Counted from the stretch's first letter, positions 9,542 through 20,435 are shown. The stretch is DNA of 64,000 bases from JAXHMB01 sp034521755 (GCA_034521755.1 JAXHMB010000006.1:62001-126000); one strand, 5' to 3'. Notes: generated from the sequence alone by a model not told the origin. Made by a program: numbers and translations.

Positions 9542-11091
9542 AAAGTGGAAGGTTGTCGTGCTTTTTCTTGGGCACAGAATCCACCTTGTTTTCACTCACT
9601 TCGAGTGCTTTAATAAGCTTGTGTCGCGTTTCGTTCGGCAAAATTACATCATCAATATAGCCGCGCTCAGCTGCCTTATAGGGATGCGCAAACTGTTCCT
9701 TATAATAATCGATCAGCTCCTGCTCTTTTGCTTCCGGGTCGTCGGCCGCCGCAATTTCTTTTCGGAAGATAATCTCTACAGCGCCCTTGGGCCCCATCAC
9801 CGCGATTTCTGCCGTGGGCCAGGCTACATTATAATCGGCACGAATGTGTTTTGAGTTCATCACGTCATAAGCACCGCCATATGCTTTTCGGGTAATTACC
9901 GTCATCTTGGGTACGGTGGCCTCACAGAAAGCATACAATAACTTTGCTCCATGTTTGATGATGCCGCCCCACTCCTGGTCGGTGCCGGGCAGAAAACCGG
10001 GCACATCTTCAAATACAACCAGCGGTATATTAAAGGCGTCACAAAAACGTACAAAGCGTGCACCTTTCAGCGATGCGTCAATATCGAGTACACCGGCCAG
10101 CGCAAGCGGCTGATTGGCAACAATACCTACGCTTCGTCCATCAATATGGGCAAAACCCACCACAATATTGTCGGCATAGTTTTCATGGACTTCCATGAAG
10201 GAATCTTTATCTACAATGCCATTGATCACGTCTTCAATGTCGTAAGGCTTGTTGGGATTATCAGGCACTATTTCATCCAGCTTTTTGGCCAAAGCCTGAT
10301 CGGGTTCTTTGGGGTCCTGTCGCGGAGCCTTCTCTTCGCAGTTTTGAGGAATATATTGCAGCAGTTCACGAAGTTCTCTCAGGCAAATAGCATCATTTTC
10401 TTCAGCAAAATGAGCTACCCCTGATTTGGTACCATGCGCACTGGCACCGCCCAGATCTTCGGAGGTCACTTCTTCATGTGTTACTGTTTTAACTACATTG
10501 GGGCCGGTTACAAACATGTAGCTGGTATCCTTCACCATAAAAATAAAATCGGTCAATGCAGGACTGTAAACAGCACCTCCCGCACATGGTCCCATTACTG
10601 CTGAAATCTGGGGCACAACACCTGAAGCCATGCTGTTGCGCCAGAAAACCTCGGCATAACCGCCCAGCGAAGAAACGCCTTCCTGTATGCGTGCTCCACC
10701 GGAGTCATTAAGTCCGATAATTGGCACCCCGTTTTTCATGGCCAGATCCATCACTTTGCAAATTTTTTCGGCATGCGTTTCAGAAAGAGATCCGCCCATC
10801 ACGGTAAAGTCCTGGCTGAATACATAGACCATGCGTCCGTGAATTTTGCCAAAGCCGGTAACCACACCGTCGCCGGGGATCTTTTTCTTCTCTAAGCCAA
10901 ACTGCTTGCTGCGATGAGTTTTAAAGGGATCAAGCTCTTCAAAACTGCCTTCGTCCAACAGCAAATCCAGACGCTCACGCGCCGTAAGCTTGCCTTTGTC
11001 ATGCTGCTTTTGGATGCGCTTTTCACCGCCTCCTTTTTTAGCATTTTCCCGTTTTTCCTTAAGCCACTCTACCTTTTTCTTCTTTGCTCAT
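9540..11091 (-). CDS. pccB: Acyl-CoA (propionyl-CoA) carboxylase beta subunit (one frameshift)
   Basis: Carboxyltransferase subunit that moves CO2 from biotin to propionyl- or acetyl-CoA. Crotonase-like halves show the SGGARIQEGV oxyanion region, MGPCAGGAVYSPALTD, LPGTDQEWGGIIKHGAK and ITRKAYGGAYDVM. The true start is ATG 11091 (MSKEEK...); a missing A near 11072 separates it from KVEWLKEKRENAKKG, which reads on without a break. The full length of about 517 residues matches the family. The upstream acidic gene overlaps its start by about 20 bases, implying translational coupling. With the epimerase at 29.7 kb it fits a propionate/methylmalonyl pathway, but specificity cannot be fixed from sequence. 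Confidence 0.92.
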
Positions 11092-12752
11092 CAACCTGAG
11101 ATTTATCTAAAATTATTATGATTTTGACTTTCTCAATAAAATAGGACTGCAATCGGTCGGTAAAATCTACTGCCGCTTCTGAATACATATCCACTAAATT
11201 TCGCTTAAATACATTCTTGTCAATATACCGGCTGGCACTTTTCCAGTCATCTTTAGAGGCAATGTCTTCCAGCGCTTCTTCATAAGCTCGTTCCGAATCA
11301 CGGTAAAAATATCTGCTACAAAAAGCTCCCGGTCATCTTTCCAAATACTCCATTAATGCTTCTACTTCACGTTCCGTTGCAGACTCATCCTTCGTTAAAT
11401 CAATGATCGGCTCTTCTATAAAACCTTCTTCATCAACATTATCTTCCGTTTCTTCATCGTCTTCCTCCGATGATTCTTCGCCAATAATGGCTGTTTCGGG
11501 TTCTTCCGCCTCCATTGCCTCAATATCTTCGGGACTCATATATCGCTGCCACATCGGCGTTTCCTGGTCGGAAGCTTCGGTTATTTCAACATCTCCGTCC
11601 AGATCTACTGTTTTCTCATCCTCTTCCGGGTCTTCCTCCTGCTCTTTTTCACGAACATCTTCCGATGTTTCATCCTGTCCATTTTCGGTATTGAACATTC
11701 TGTTGATTCCGGAACCTGATCTCATCTTCTTCATCGGGTTGCTCCTCCGATTCTTCTTCTCCGCCAAAGACGGTATTCAGCGTTACTTCTTCCTGCTCAT
11801 CATTATCTTCATCATCCTGCTCTGAGGTTTCTGCAGTGTCCTCAGCTTCCTCTTTTTCTTCCGGCTTGCTCCTGGCAGCATGAAAGTTATCCAGAACAGG
11901 ATCAGCCTCTTCCGGTTTCTCTTCTTTATCAACACTGACAGTCTTTTCTTTTGGAGGCTGCTCCTGAACAGATGATGATTCATGCTCCGGCCCAAAGAGA
12001 TCAGATTGATCTTCTTCATAGCCTTCAAAGTTCAGAGAATCCGGGGAAGAAAGTATTTCAATTAGTCCAGCCCGATTAACGGCCGAATCCATTAAATCAA
12101 ACTGACGGGCCATTCTCGGCATTTTCTTATCTTCGAAAAATAGCCGAAGCAGGGTGGTATCAATCTGTTCGTTCATCAGGTTAAACAGCGGCTCGAGCAT
12201 TTGCGCCCAATTCAACGGAGAATATCTGGACGTCATTTTTTCATCAGTTGCTACAACGATTTTCCTGCATCGTTCAACTGTCAGTTCGTCCAGATCTTTC
12301 TTTTCCATGTAGCGCGGAATGAGTGTGGCAAAATGGCGATATACCACAATGGCATCTGTTCGCTGCTTTACTTTTTCAAGCGACAACTTTTTCTCAGTTC
12401 CAAAGACAACTTCAGGAATATTTTTTCGCGGCTGTATGAGCATCTCCAACACATCGGCTACGGCTGTTTCAATAACTGTTTGTGCATAACTGGCAGGCAG
12501 GCGCGCCTCAGCCCGAATAGCATTAATGAACTCCTGCCATACTCTTTGCACTCTCTCAGAACCAATATTTGCCCAGTCTGTTTGTGGCAAGCGCATAGAT
12601 TCAGCCAGGTTTTTTTCCAGTTCAACCTGGATACGGTTCACAATAAAACGAGGAAAGCCCAGCTCACGCAGCTCGTCCAAGCTATAGTACTGATCACTTT
12701 CGGGCAGCAGCGATACAAGGTCTTTCGTTATTTGTCGTATTATTCGGTCCAT
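11069..12752 (-). CDS. Very acidic conserved hypothetical protein (frameshifts)
   Basis: I do not recognise this family. The N-terminal half (from MDRIIRQITKDLVSLLPES) looks globular and helical, with FPRFIVNRIQVELEKNLAES and two arginine-rich segments. After about residue 265 it becomes an acidic low-complexity tail with many Glu and Asp runs, then a helical end (KDDWKSASRYIDKNVFKRNLV). Breaks lie near 11720, 11345 and 11310. The stop at 11069 lies inside the pccB start region, so the two are likely co-translated. Total about 560 residues, cytoplasmic by composition. The downstream start at 12752 is preferred over 12794 because the longer form adds only a poor extension. Confidence 0.7.
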
Positions 12753-12906
12753 AAAATCTTTGGAAAGATATAGTCTGTAGGAGTATCTACACAACTTTAT
12801 AAGGTGCGTAACATAGTTAAAATTTGAAACCTTAGCATGTTGTTCCTTCTTTCAGAAATATAATGATTTTGATTTTGCATTTGCCTCCCCCTTTTTACCT
12901 TTAGGC

Positions 12907-13535
12907 ATGATTTCTTTACAAACAAACCGGCTTTCAAAATCTTATAACGGAAACAAGGTGCTCAGTAATATTTCCCTGGATCACCGCCGGGGAATATTGG
13001 GCATCTCCGGTTCAAACGGTTCGGGAAAATCCACGTTGCTCAAGTGCATCGCCGGACTGGAATTCTGATTTCTTCGGGAAGCGTTCAGTGGTTTCTCGAT
13101 GGCAGAAGAGCTCTCTATAAAAGAGCTGAAAAAAAAGCTCGGTTATGCAGCTCCGTATATTTCCCTTTACGCGAGAACTTACGGTTCTGGAGAATTTATG
13201 AATTTCTTGCCAAAGCAACACATCATAATGGGTCAAACTCTTTTCGCCCCCTGCTCCGGCAATTGGAATTAAAAGAAATCAGTGATCAGCTTTTTGGCAG
13301 CTTGTCCACCGGGCAGCAGCAGCGTGCAAAACTTGCCTCGGCCCTGTTCGGCAATCCACAAGTATTGTTGCTCGATGAGCCCGGAGCTAACCTCGATGAA
13401 AGAGGGCGGACCCTCATCAGGGAAATTGTACAGCAATCAAAAGAAAAAAACAGGCTGGTAATCATTGCTTCAAACAATCCCGAAGAGCTTGATTTATGTG
13501 ACCGGGTGTTTTCTGTAGAAGAAGAAACTAAGTAG
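12907..13535 (+). CDS. ABC transporter ATP-binding protein, CcmA/NatA-like (several frameshifts)
   Basis: ATPase subunit of about 210 residues. Walker A GSNGSGKST is near residue 38, signature STGQQQRAKLASALFG, Walker B VLLLDEPGANLDE and a final switch-like IIASNNPEEL. At least four frame changes occur between 13064 and 13230; joining the frames gives the expected ELKKKLGYAAPYISLY and EELTVLENL segments. No permease gene lies beside it. Start ATG at 12907. A terminator follows at 13573. Confidence 0.82.
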
Positions 13536-13572
13536 AACGATAGGCACCTGCACTTATCTGACCCATCCTAAA

Positions 13573-13596
13573 TCCTTCCCTATAAACAGGGAAGGA
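13573..13596 (+). terminator. Rho-independent terminator
   Basis: TCCTTCCCT pairs perfectly with AGGGAAGGA around a 6-base loop, followed by CTTTCTTT. It lies 37 bases after the ABC ATPase stop. Confidence 0.65.
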
Positions 13597-13696
13597 CTTT
13601 CTTTCAAAATTAATGTTCATAAAATCTATTCCTCACCAAGTATCAGGGAGAAACTAAGAGCGGGCCAAAAATATTCAGCATACCTATCTATTCCCG

Positions 13697-13849
13697 CTAC
13701 TGCTCTCCGCGACAGCACTCTTCTACATTGATGCCGCAGTGAGAACACTGTCCATGTCCGTGCACCCATACAATAGGAGCTACAGTCCCGCAATACACAC
13801 ATTGCCGTTTTTCCTGATAATTAGGCTTTTCCTTTTGACCGGCCGACAT
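13697..13849 (-). CDS. Small zinc-ribbon protein
   Basis: 50-residue intact frame with two CxxC pairs, CVYCG and CSHCG, separated by about 20 residues, and a CC near the end. This is a plausible zinc ribbon. It starts 5 bases after the stop of the metallo-hydrolase gene and is probably co-transcribed with it. Function unknown. Confidence 0.6.
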   Translation of the reverse strand: MSAGQKEKPNYQEKRQCVYCGTVAPIVWVHGHGQCSHCGINVEECCRGEQ

Positions 13850-13854
13850 AATGA

Positions 13855-14757
13855 TCAACCTCTCATCTCTTGTACTTCTTCATAGACAACGCCCAAGTTT
13901 TGAGGAAGCGTCCAAAAATCGGCATATAAAAATTCTTCAAACCCAGGCATTATTTCTAAATCGGTGATTTCTTCTTTGGACTTTCCTTCTTCTACTCCCT
14001 GCTCTACATGTTCAACTAAAGCAGAAAGATACTTGCGCATCACTGCTACATCATCCTTGCTTCCGGTAACGCCAAATGCCGGCTTGCCATGCCCAAAAAT
14101 ATACATAGCATCAGCAGGATATTCCTCTTCAACGGTTTTTAATACGTTGATCCAGATTATGAATAGAAGCTCCGGCCGGGCGATCGGTATAGGGGTTCAT
14201 TCTGTTGAAAACGAGATCACCCATATGCAGCACATTGGCCTTTTCAAAATAAATCACCGAGTCCCCACTGGTATGTGCGTTGCCATAGTATTTTACATGC
14301 ACCGTTTCATCTCCTGCATCCATCTGCCATTTGTCGGTATATGTTGTAGTGGGTACCGTTGGTTCGGCATCGCTGTCTTCCGCTGACCGTTTCATCAGCA
14401 TTGGCACATTCTCATGTGCAACCATTTTTTTTGCAACGCCATCAAAAACCGGGTTGCCGCTGGTATGATCACCATGATGGTGAGTGCTTTGATCAGTAAA
14501 TCCATCTCATGACTGGTTTTTTGCTTCAATCCTTGCAGGCACCCCTTGGCTGTTTGGGGATATTGTGAATCTATCACAACCAGTGCATCATCAGAAGCCA
14601 GCCAGCCTATGGTTCCGCCGCGGTCTGTAAAATAACCCACGTTTCTCCTCAAACTGGTAAATGTACCTTCGTCTTTAAAGGCGAATAGTTTTTTCAGGGG
14701 CAAAAGTGTGGCAGTGGCGGCAAGGGAAGAGCTTATCAAAAATTGTCGGCGGTCCAT
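13855..14757 (-). CDS. Exported metallo-beta-lactamase-fold hydrolase (frameshifts)
   Basis: MBL-fold enzyme of about 300 residues. The N-terminus MDRRQFLISSSLAATATLLP is a signal-like sequence with a twin-arginine start (RR followed by Q, F, L), so Tat export is likely. The metal-binding motif THHHGDHTSG is read after a frame change near 14490; later ligands are in NAHTSGDS, LHMGDLVFN and IFGHGKPAF. A second break lies near 14140. Specific substrate unknown; the beta-lactamase name refers only to the fold. A zinc-ribbon gene follows directly. Confidence 0.85.
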
Positions 14758-14867
14758 AAGGTATTGATTTTATTGAAAAGGATACCTCAATTTAACAATC
14801 TAGAGGACAGACTCAAGTGGTAAAATTGGGAAGAAAAGGGTGTCAATTTTTTTACATTTGACTTCAC

Positions 14868-15296
14868 TTATCCGGTGCCATCGAAATTGCTGCGCTCAGT
14901 GTAACAAACTTGAACACCTGTTACAACTCCACTCTCATCACGGATAAGCAGCAAAATAGAACGATGGGGAATGATCAGGTACTTTTCATTTTCAAATTCT
15001 ATTTCATGAGCCTGGCTTTTAAGAAAAATAGCTAAATCTCCTCGCGGGCCTGCATCCCAATATATCTGGTTTCCTGCACATTATCTTTCCAGGATTCATC
15101 AATCTCAGTTAGAAGGAATGGGATATCCCGGCCTGCTTTGATTCACATAGCCACTTTGTATTTCTTCTTTTTCTTTAACTGTTACAGGTAATACCAGTCC
15201 GCTTTTTGTTCGCGTTTCCATATCGCGGGGTTTCAGCAATACCCTGTCGCCAACGACAATAAATTTTTCTACAGAATTCAAATAGTCCTGAATCAT
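14868..15296 (-). CDS. GroES (Cpn10)-family protein (frameshifts)
   Basis: Starts MIQDYLNSVEKFIVVGDRVL, with GDRVLLKPRD and SGLVLP typical of the chaperonin 10 fold. After a break near 15135 the remaining frames give SQAHEIEFENEKYLIIPHRS and LLLIRDES, the closing strand of the fold. About 140 residues with extra insertions, so it is a divergent GroES relative rather than the main co-chaperonin. No groEL gene is adjacent. Confidence 0.72.
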
Positions 15297-15408
15297 AGAT
15301 CGAAAAAATGTAGTTTATATTTGCTATAATTTAAGCTTGTTTAGGCAAAATTTGAACAAATATGTTTGATTGCCGTATAGTTTTAAAATTCAGCTTACTA
15401 CCTCTATC

Positions 15409-16261
15409 ATGGATATGAAAAATAAGCTTTGTATTGTTACCGGAGCCAATTCGGGAATTGGGAAAGCAACTGCCATGGAGCTTGCCTCCCGGGATGCTTA
15501 CGTGGTAATGATTTGCCGTAATGAAGAACGAGGCCTGAATGCCAAAAAGGAAATTATTCAAAAGACCGGCAATACCGGCGTAGAGCTTTTGCTCGCTGAT
15601 TTTTCTTATCAGTATGAAATCCGTGAAGTTGCCGAACAAATCATCAACAAGTTTGAGCAGGTTGATGTGCTCATTAATAATGCCGGAACGATATTCCATA
15701 AACGGGAAGAAACGCTGGATGGCATCGAAAAAACATTTGCCGTCAACCACCTTGGCCCTTTTTTGTTGACAAACTTATTACTCCCACACTTGAAGAAAGC
15801 CCCTGAAGCACGCGTTATTAATGTTGCATCCGAAGCCCACCGAGTAGGTGTTCCTGTTTTTGATCTAGGTAATCTACAGCTGATGGAAGGCTTTGGCGGC
15901 GTAAAAGCATACGGCCTATCCAAAGCTTTGCAACATCATGTTTACGTATGAATTAGCCAAAAAGCTTAAAGGCACTAATATCACCACGAATGCTTTACAT
16001 CCCGGGGTGGTAAGCACCAACCTTGCCAGCGAAGCCAGCTGGTGGATGAAGTTTCTTTATTTCATTGGTCGACCCTTTATGCGGTCTTCGAAGAAAGGAG
16101 CCCGCACTTCTATATATCTTGCAACATCAGAAGAAGTAAGTAATATTAGCGGAAAGTATTTTAGGAATAGAAAAGAAACCAAACCCGCCTCTATTGCTTT
16201 TGACGATGAGCTGACTTCTGAACTTTGGGAAATCAGTGAACAGCTTACAGGGTTGAAATAA
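15409..16261 (+). CDS. Short-chain dehydrogenase/reductase (one frameshift)
   Basis: Classical SDR of about 283 residues, similar to retinol dehydrogenase-like proteins. It has the cofactor motif TGANSGIG (near 12-19), NNAG near 90, the active-site YGLSK near 177, and ALHPGVVSTNLA downstream. Cofactor is probably NADP(H), from the basic residues after the second strand. The frame shifts near 15935 just after the active site. ATG 15409 is chosen over an upstream TTG. Substrate unknown. Confidence 0.88.
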
Positions 16262-16264
16262 GTC

Positions 16265-16763
16265 TCAGAAAAACCAGAATCGTTTAAACCGAACAACCTT
16301 AGACCGCCAGGCTAAATCTTTAAGATCATCGTCCGTCAAATCATCAGTCTGCCGGCAGGCGATCAATTTCTTCAAATAGTTCTTTATAAGATTCTACACA
16401 AAGGTATTCCAAAAACTTGCTCAGCTGCTTTCGGTTGTATGATCTATATTCCTTTTCAATGAGTGAAATGACCTGCTCCCACTTTTGGGGCTCTACCGAG
16501 AGTTCAATACCCAAACCGATTGCATTTTCTTCACTATTGCTTTTCAGGCACTCGTCCAGGCGGTCTTCCAGCTTTTCCGGAACAGGTTCCGTACGCAGTA
16601 TTTTAGGCCCTTTTTGCTCTTTAGTAGCTTTGGGGAAATAGCTTTTCCACATTTCATTGGTAGAAGGATGGTGATAATATACTACCCAGTCATCGCTGTC
16701 TTTACGAAGCTGGGTCATTTCTCTGATTAGCGTAAGTTGTCGATCATAATCAAGTACATACAT
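16265..16763 (-). CDS. Hypothetical protein (probable frameshift near the end)
   Basis: Not recognised. The 139-residue main frame is hydrophilic with a helical C-terminal region (KQLSKFLEYLCVESYKELFE). The main frame stops at 16344; the next frame continues naturally as TDDLTDDDLKDLAWRSKVVR to 16265. Predicted soluble. It faces the SDR gene with 3 bases between stops. Confidence 0.5.
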
Positions 16764-16850
16764 GGGGTGTCCTCCGTCTCGTTCAGGTCTGTATGCTTTT
16801 AGACTTTAAGAGATCAAAAAGGTTCCGCTGTTACAAAATTTAAGATGAAT

Positions 16851-17053
16851 TCAAGAGCGTATATAATTTATAATCAAACCCAGAGTTAATACACCGCCGG
16901 CAATAACCATTCCGGTTTGGATCTTCCTTTACTGATCACAAAATCAGTGCCCAGAAATTCAAAGCTTTCCATGTTGTTAAAATAGTTATAAGCAGTATAG
17001 ATAAGAGCTATAAACCCGCCAAATATTAATAATGAGCCAAGTTTTCGTATCAT
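16851..17053 (-). CDS. Small two-helix membrane protein (one frameshift)
   Basis: About 67 residues. The first transmembrane segment is LGSLLIFGGFIALIYTAYNY; after a break near 16910 the second reads GMVIAGGVLTLGLIINYIRS. No family named with confidence. ATG at 17053 is preferred over 17080 because the hydrophobic segment then begins at residue 4. Confidence 0.5.
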
Positions 17054-17224
17054 GATTGTACCATTTTGTTGGTGTGACAACTTTTAATACTATAAAAAGC
17101 AGAAATTGTTCCTCGGAGAAACAAATACAATACTGGCAAGCTCGTCCAAAAAACTAATTTAGATAAGCAAGTAAGTTTATAAAAAAGTCTACTGCTTGGA
17201 ACCACTGGCCTTTTATTTAACAAA

Positions 17225-18435
17225 CTAAGGCAATTTTACATAAAAAATTGAGCCAATACCCACTTCACTCTCCACCTCGATTTTACCCCCGTGTGCCTCG
17301 GTAATTTTTGGGCAATGGCCAGACCTAACCCTGTGCTCTTTTCTCCGCCTGTGCCCTGTACACTTTTTTTGACAAAAGGAACAAATAAGTCATCAAGATC
17401 GTCTTCGGGTATGCCCTGTCCTTCATCTTTTACAAAGATAGTAATACCACTGCCCTCCTCTTCCTGTTCAATACCCATCGTCACCGTAGTATTAGAATGG
17501 GAATATTTAATCGCATTTGATATCAAATTATTTAATACCTGTTGAAATTTGTGAGAATCAATTTCCTTGATAATGGGGTTCTGAGGCAGCTCAAGAGTCA
17601 TTGCAATATCTTTCTTACTGGCGGGTGGATGATTCAACGAAACCACTTTTTCCATGAGTTCTATCATATCCACTTCGGTTTTATCTAAGCTTACTTTTCC
17701 TGATTCAATAGCAGACATATCCAGCCAATCCTCAACAATCTGGACCATATATTCACTGGATTCCTTGATTTGTTTTACCATCTTAAATTGATCATCTGTA
17801 AAAAAATTATCCTCTTCGTGGTCCTCAATTAGAAAAATGGTGAAATTCTGTATTAAAGTCAGAGGACTCCGAAGGTCATGTGCCGCCATCCCAAGCATCT
17901 GGTCCTTCAGTTCGTTCAGCCGTTTAAGTTCCGCCGTTCTTTTTGAAAGCTTGCGCTGCATATTAGCCAGCTGATTATTAAGGCCGCTCATCTGGTCATA
18001 CATCGACCACTCATTATTTTGAGATTTGCCAGACAATCGCTGCTGTTCTTTCATAAAGGTTCGCAGCTTATTGACAGTCTCATTGTTCATTTCCATCAAC
18101 CCATTCAAAAACTGTTCGGTATCATTGGCATTGGTCGTTCCTATTAACAGGTTTTCATCATCAAGCCTAATACCAGAAAAGCTGAACAGTTTAATTCGAT
18201 CATCATTTGCGACATGCAGCTCCCAGTTATAGGCCACATCCTTGGTTTTGACACGTTCAATAAACTGATACCCTTTGGGAATGCTGTCGCTCTCCAGAAA
18301 ATCGACAAAAGATAGCATTTCATCTTCGTGAAGTGAGGACAATCCATAGGAATCGTGAATTATTTTTTGAAGAATCCCGTCATCATTTACAATGATGGCA
18401 ATTCCTTTTGGAAGAGTTTTACTCTGTTTACTCAA
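17225..18435 (-). CDS. Cytoplasmic PAS-type sensor histidine kinase (frameshift near the end)
   Basis: About 403 residues with no transmembrane segment. A PAS-like N-terminal domain (1-130) is followed by a coiled-coil linker (NNQLANMQRKLSKRTAELK), H-box MAAHDLRSPLTLIQ, N box NLISNAIKYS, DEGQGIPEDD and TGLGLAIAQK. A break near 17310 hides the last residues (the next frame reads AHGGKIEVESEVGIGSIFYV). Its start overlaps the stop of the B12-binding gene by four bases (ATGA), so the two are translationally coupled. This suggests the cobalamin protein supplies the signal. No response regulator lies next to it. Confidence 0.9.
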
Positions 18436-19494
18436 TTGGTGATTAATTTATTTGCGGTTTCAATGGCCTCGGATGCCGATCCGGCTGAAGCATCTGCCCC
18501 AATTTTCTTCCATAGACCGGGAACAATTTTAAAGGGATATCCACCCACAATTATTTTTAAATTTTCAAACTCATTTTCTGACCGTATTTTTTCAATCAAG
18601 TTTTCGGCCTTACTTATATGCAATGGTAATGTTATCGAAACAGCCAATAAATCTGCCTTATTTTCTTTAATAGATGTTACCAAATGGTTATCTGGCATAT
18701 TAGCTCCCAAATAGTAGGTATCCCACCCTCCATTTCAAAGAAATCGGTCACCATTCGGATACCTATTTCATGGAGTTCATTACCCACCGAACACGAAACC
18801 AATCGTTTACCGGTTTTTTCCGTAGTAAATATTTTAGGATATAACTGCGACATAATCAGTTGGGTAGCAGCAGTACAATAATGCTCATGAGCCACTGTAA
18901 TTTGATTCGTCTGCCAAAGAGCACCTACTTCATATTGTGTCTTTTGAAAAATATGCTCGTATATATCTTTTATCGAAGTACCATCATCTACAAGCTTTTC
19001 AATAAGCCGGGCGGCCTTTTTGCGGTTTCCTGTCAGTAATAAATCCAAATATTCCCTTGCTTCGTCAAAAAAAGGCTCATCGGCATGTCAAAACGTAATT
19101 TCCTCAACATCGGTATCCTGCAAAGAACGAAAGGCCATCATTAATATAGTCCCACCAGTAAAGAAGCAGCGCCATCTGATAGTATCTTTTTTATCGCTTC
19201 TCGTAAAATTACAATATTATCTACGAGATCATTTTTAGGAATATTCCGCTCATGGAGCATCGTTCGAGCCCAATCCAAGTAGTTATTAAACAGTTCTTTG
19301 CTATCAACACGAACAGTCTGCTCTAAATAATCAAGATGATAAATCGTATCCTCATAACACTTTTTTCGTCCTTCTTTCCCATATCGCTTGTCTAACTCTT
19401 GATAGCGTTCGAAATACATGGACGTTGCCAATTCAGCCAGCTCCTGTTTATGAGCTTTCAACTGTTGTACGACTTCGCGTTCCGATCCTGGCAT
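18432..19494 (-). CDS. Cobalamin-binding sensor protein (frameshifts)
   Basis: About 340 residues. A helical N-terminal domain (from MPGSEREVVQQLKAHKQ) is followed by the B12-binding helical cap with W-x9-EH (WQTNQITVAHEH, about 18881-18916) and the Rossmann-like B12 domain with ExHxxG (ELHEIG, His near 18772), SITLPL and IIVGGYPF. In CarH photoreceptors the same W-x9-EH pattern covers the upper face of adenosylcobalamin and ExHxxG carries the lower ligand. Breaks lie at 19050-19150 and near 18700. It shares an operon with an ABM-domain gene upstream and a histidine kinase downstream, so light or redox signalling through bound B12 is a reasonable inference. Confidence 0.85.
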
Positions 19495-19506
19495 GGATTA
19501 CTCCAA

Positions 19507-19806
19507 CTAAGAAGTTATATGGTCAAAATAATTAAGAGAAAAACTCCGTTTTACCAGTTTTAATCCCTTTGGAATATTCTGGTGCGATTCACTTCGATGA
19601 TTATCATGCCAATGATGGAAGGAATCTTCATTCTCCCAATGGGTGATAAGCCAAAATTCTGCGGGATTATCTTTTGGTGAAATTACATTCAATCCTAAAA
19701 AGCCATCGGCATCTTCAACAAGTCCGGGTCTGTTTTTAAAAGCCTCCCGAACTTCGTCTTCCATATTGTTACGCACTTCAAACTTGCTGATTGCCGTAAA
19801 ACCCAT
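19507..19806 (-). CDS. Antibiotic biosynthesis monooxygenase (ABM)-domain protein
   Basis: 99 residues, intact, a ferredoxin-like dimeric alpha-beta barrel. It starts MGFTAISKFEVRNNMEDEV, with a GFLGLNVI strand, EFWLITHWENEDSFHHW and KRSFSLNYFDHITS. Members include heme-degrading IsdG-type enzymes and small monooxygenases; catalytic identity is unclear. It lies 12 bases upstream of the B12-binding sensor and is probably the first gene of that operon. Confidence 0.8.
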   Translation of the reverse strand: MGFTAISKFEVRNNMEDEVREAFKNRPGLVEDADGFLGLNVISPKDNPAEFWLITHWENEDSFHHWHDNHRSESHQNIPKGLKLVKRSFSLNYFDHITS

Positions 19807-19942
19807 AGTCTATTTATGACATAATTTTATATCCTTCCCTTCCTAACTCCTAAAGCATTCTTTAATATTATAAAATTTTAATAATATCCAAAGTGGTAGC
19901 AATATTTTATTTAACCTTATATATAATCCTTTTGCTTATTTT

Positions 19943-20119
19943 CTACTCTCCACGGATTTCGCATTCAATGTATGCCAATAATTTCCATGGGCCTTTTCCG
20001 CGCGTGTATCTGTTTTGACTTGAATTATGGCTTTTTACACGATCAGCTAAATCTGAGGTATGTCCGTAATAATGCCGGTTTGTAGATTCCGACCGGAGCA
20101 TATAAGCGTAGTAACTCAT
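19943..20119 (-). CDS. GIY-YIG nuclease-domain protein, C-terminally short
   Basis: MSYYAYMLRSESTNRHYYGH is a GIY-YIG start (YAY...YYG), followed by LADRVKSHNSSQNRYTRGKG and PWKLLAYIECEIRGE. Family members usually run about 25 residues further with an ExxR/KxxE helix; here a stop comes directly after ECEIRGE. It is truncated or frameshifted. It sits about 60 bases from a degenerate tRNA-Pro copy. Confidence 0.7.
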   Translation of the reverse strand: MSYYAYMLRSESTNRHYYGHTSDLADRVKSHNSSQNRYTRGKGPWKLLAYIECEIRGE

Positions 20120-20142
20120 CTTGATTTCCACTTAAAATAAAA

Positions 20143-20171
20143 ACAGGAGCGTTAGTTAATAACGCTCCTGT
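20143..20171. terminator. Hairpin terminator (12-bp perfect stem)
   Basis: ACAGGAGCGTTA pairs with TAACGCTCCTGT around a 5-base loop, flanked by A- and T-rich sequence on both sides. It lies just downstream (minus sense) of the pseudo-tRNA-Pro, like the hairpin after the intact tRNA-Pro. Confidence 0.65.
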
Positions 20172-20181
20172 AAATTTAATG

Positions 20182-20246
20182 TCGGGACGACTGGATTTGA
20201 ACCAGCGACCCTCCCGACAAGCCTGTCGGGATGCTCTACCTGACTG
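20182..20246 (-). pseudogene. Degenerate tRNA-Pro copy with a palindrome in place of the anticodon arm
   Basis: Minus-strand sequence from the D arm (CAGTCAGGTAGAGCA) to the 3' end. The last 30 bases match the intact tRNA-Pro at 29426 from the variable loop to the discriminator. The anticodon arm is replaced by the 20-base palindrome TCCCGACAAGCCTGTCGGGA (plus-strand 20212-20231), and the 5' acceptor strand is missing. It marks the left edge of the restriction/defence island. Confidence 0.75.
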
Positions 20247-20435
20247 GAAATGGCTTTAATAGCCTTCATTTGCTCATTTAGTGACTTAGTGTGTTACCTT
20301 CGAGTAGCAATACGATAACAATTAGGTGCATTTCGCATCGAAATGCTCAAATAAGTTAGTTCATGAAGTCTATAGTCCTGAGATATTAAAATCAATCACT
20401 ATTTAAGGTGTGATCTTCCCATTTATACCTGATAT

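Noticed and set aside
11403..11825. Plus-strand Ser-rich frame opposite the acidic gene
   Set aside because: Antisense reflection of Glu/Asp codons.
13544..13700. Possible gene between the ABC ATPase and the zinc-ribbon gene
   Set aside because: Only a terminator and short non-coding sequence found.
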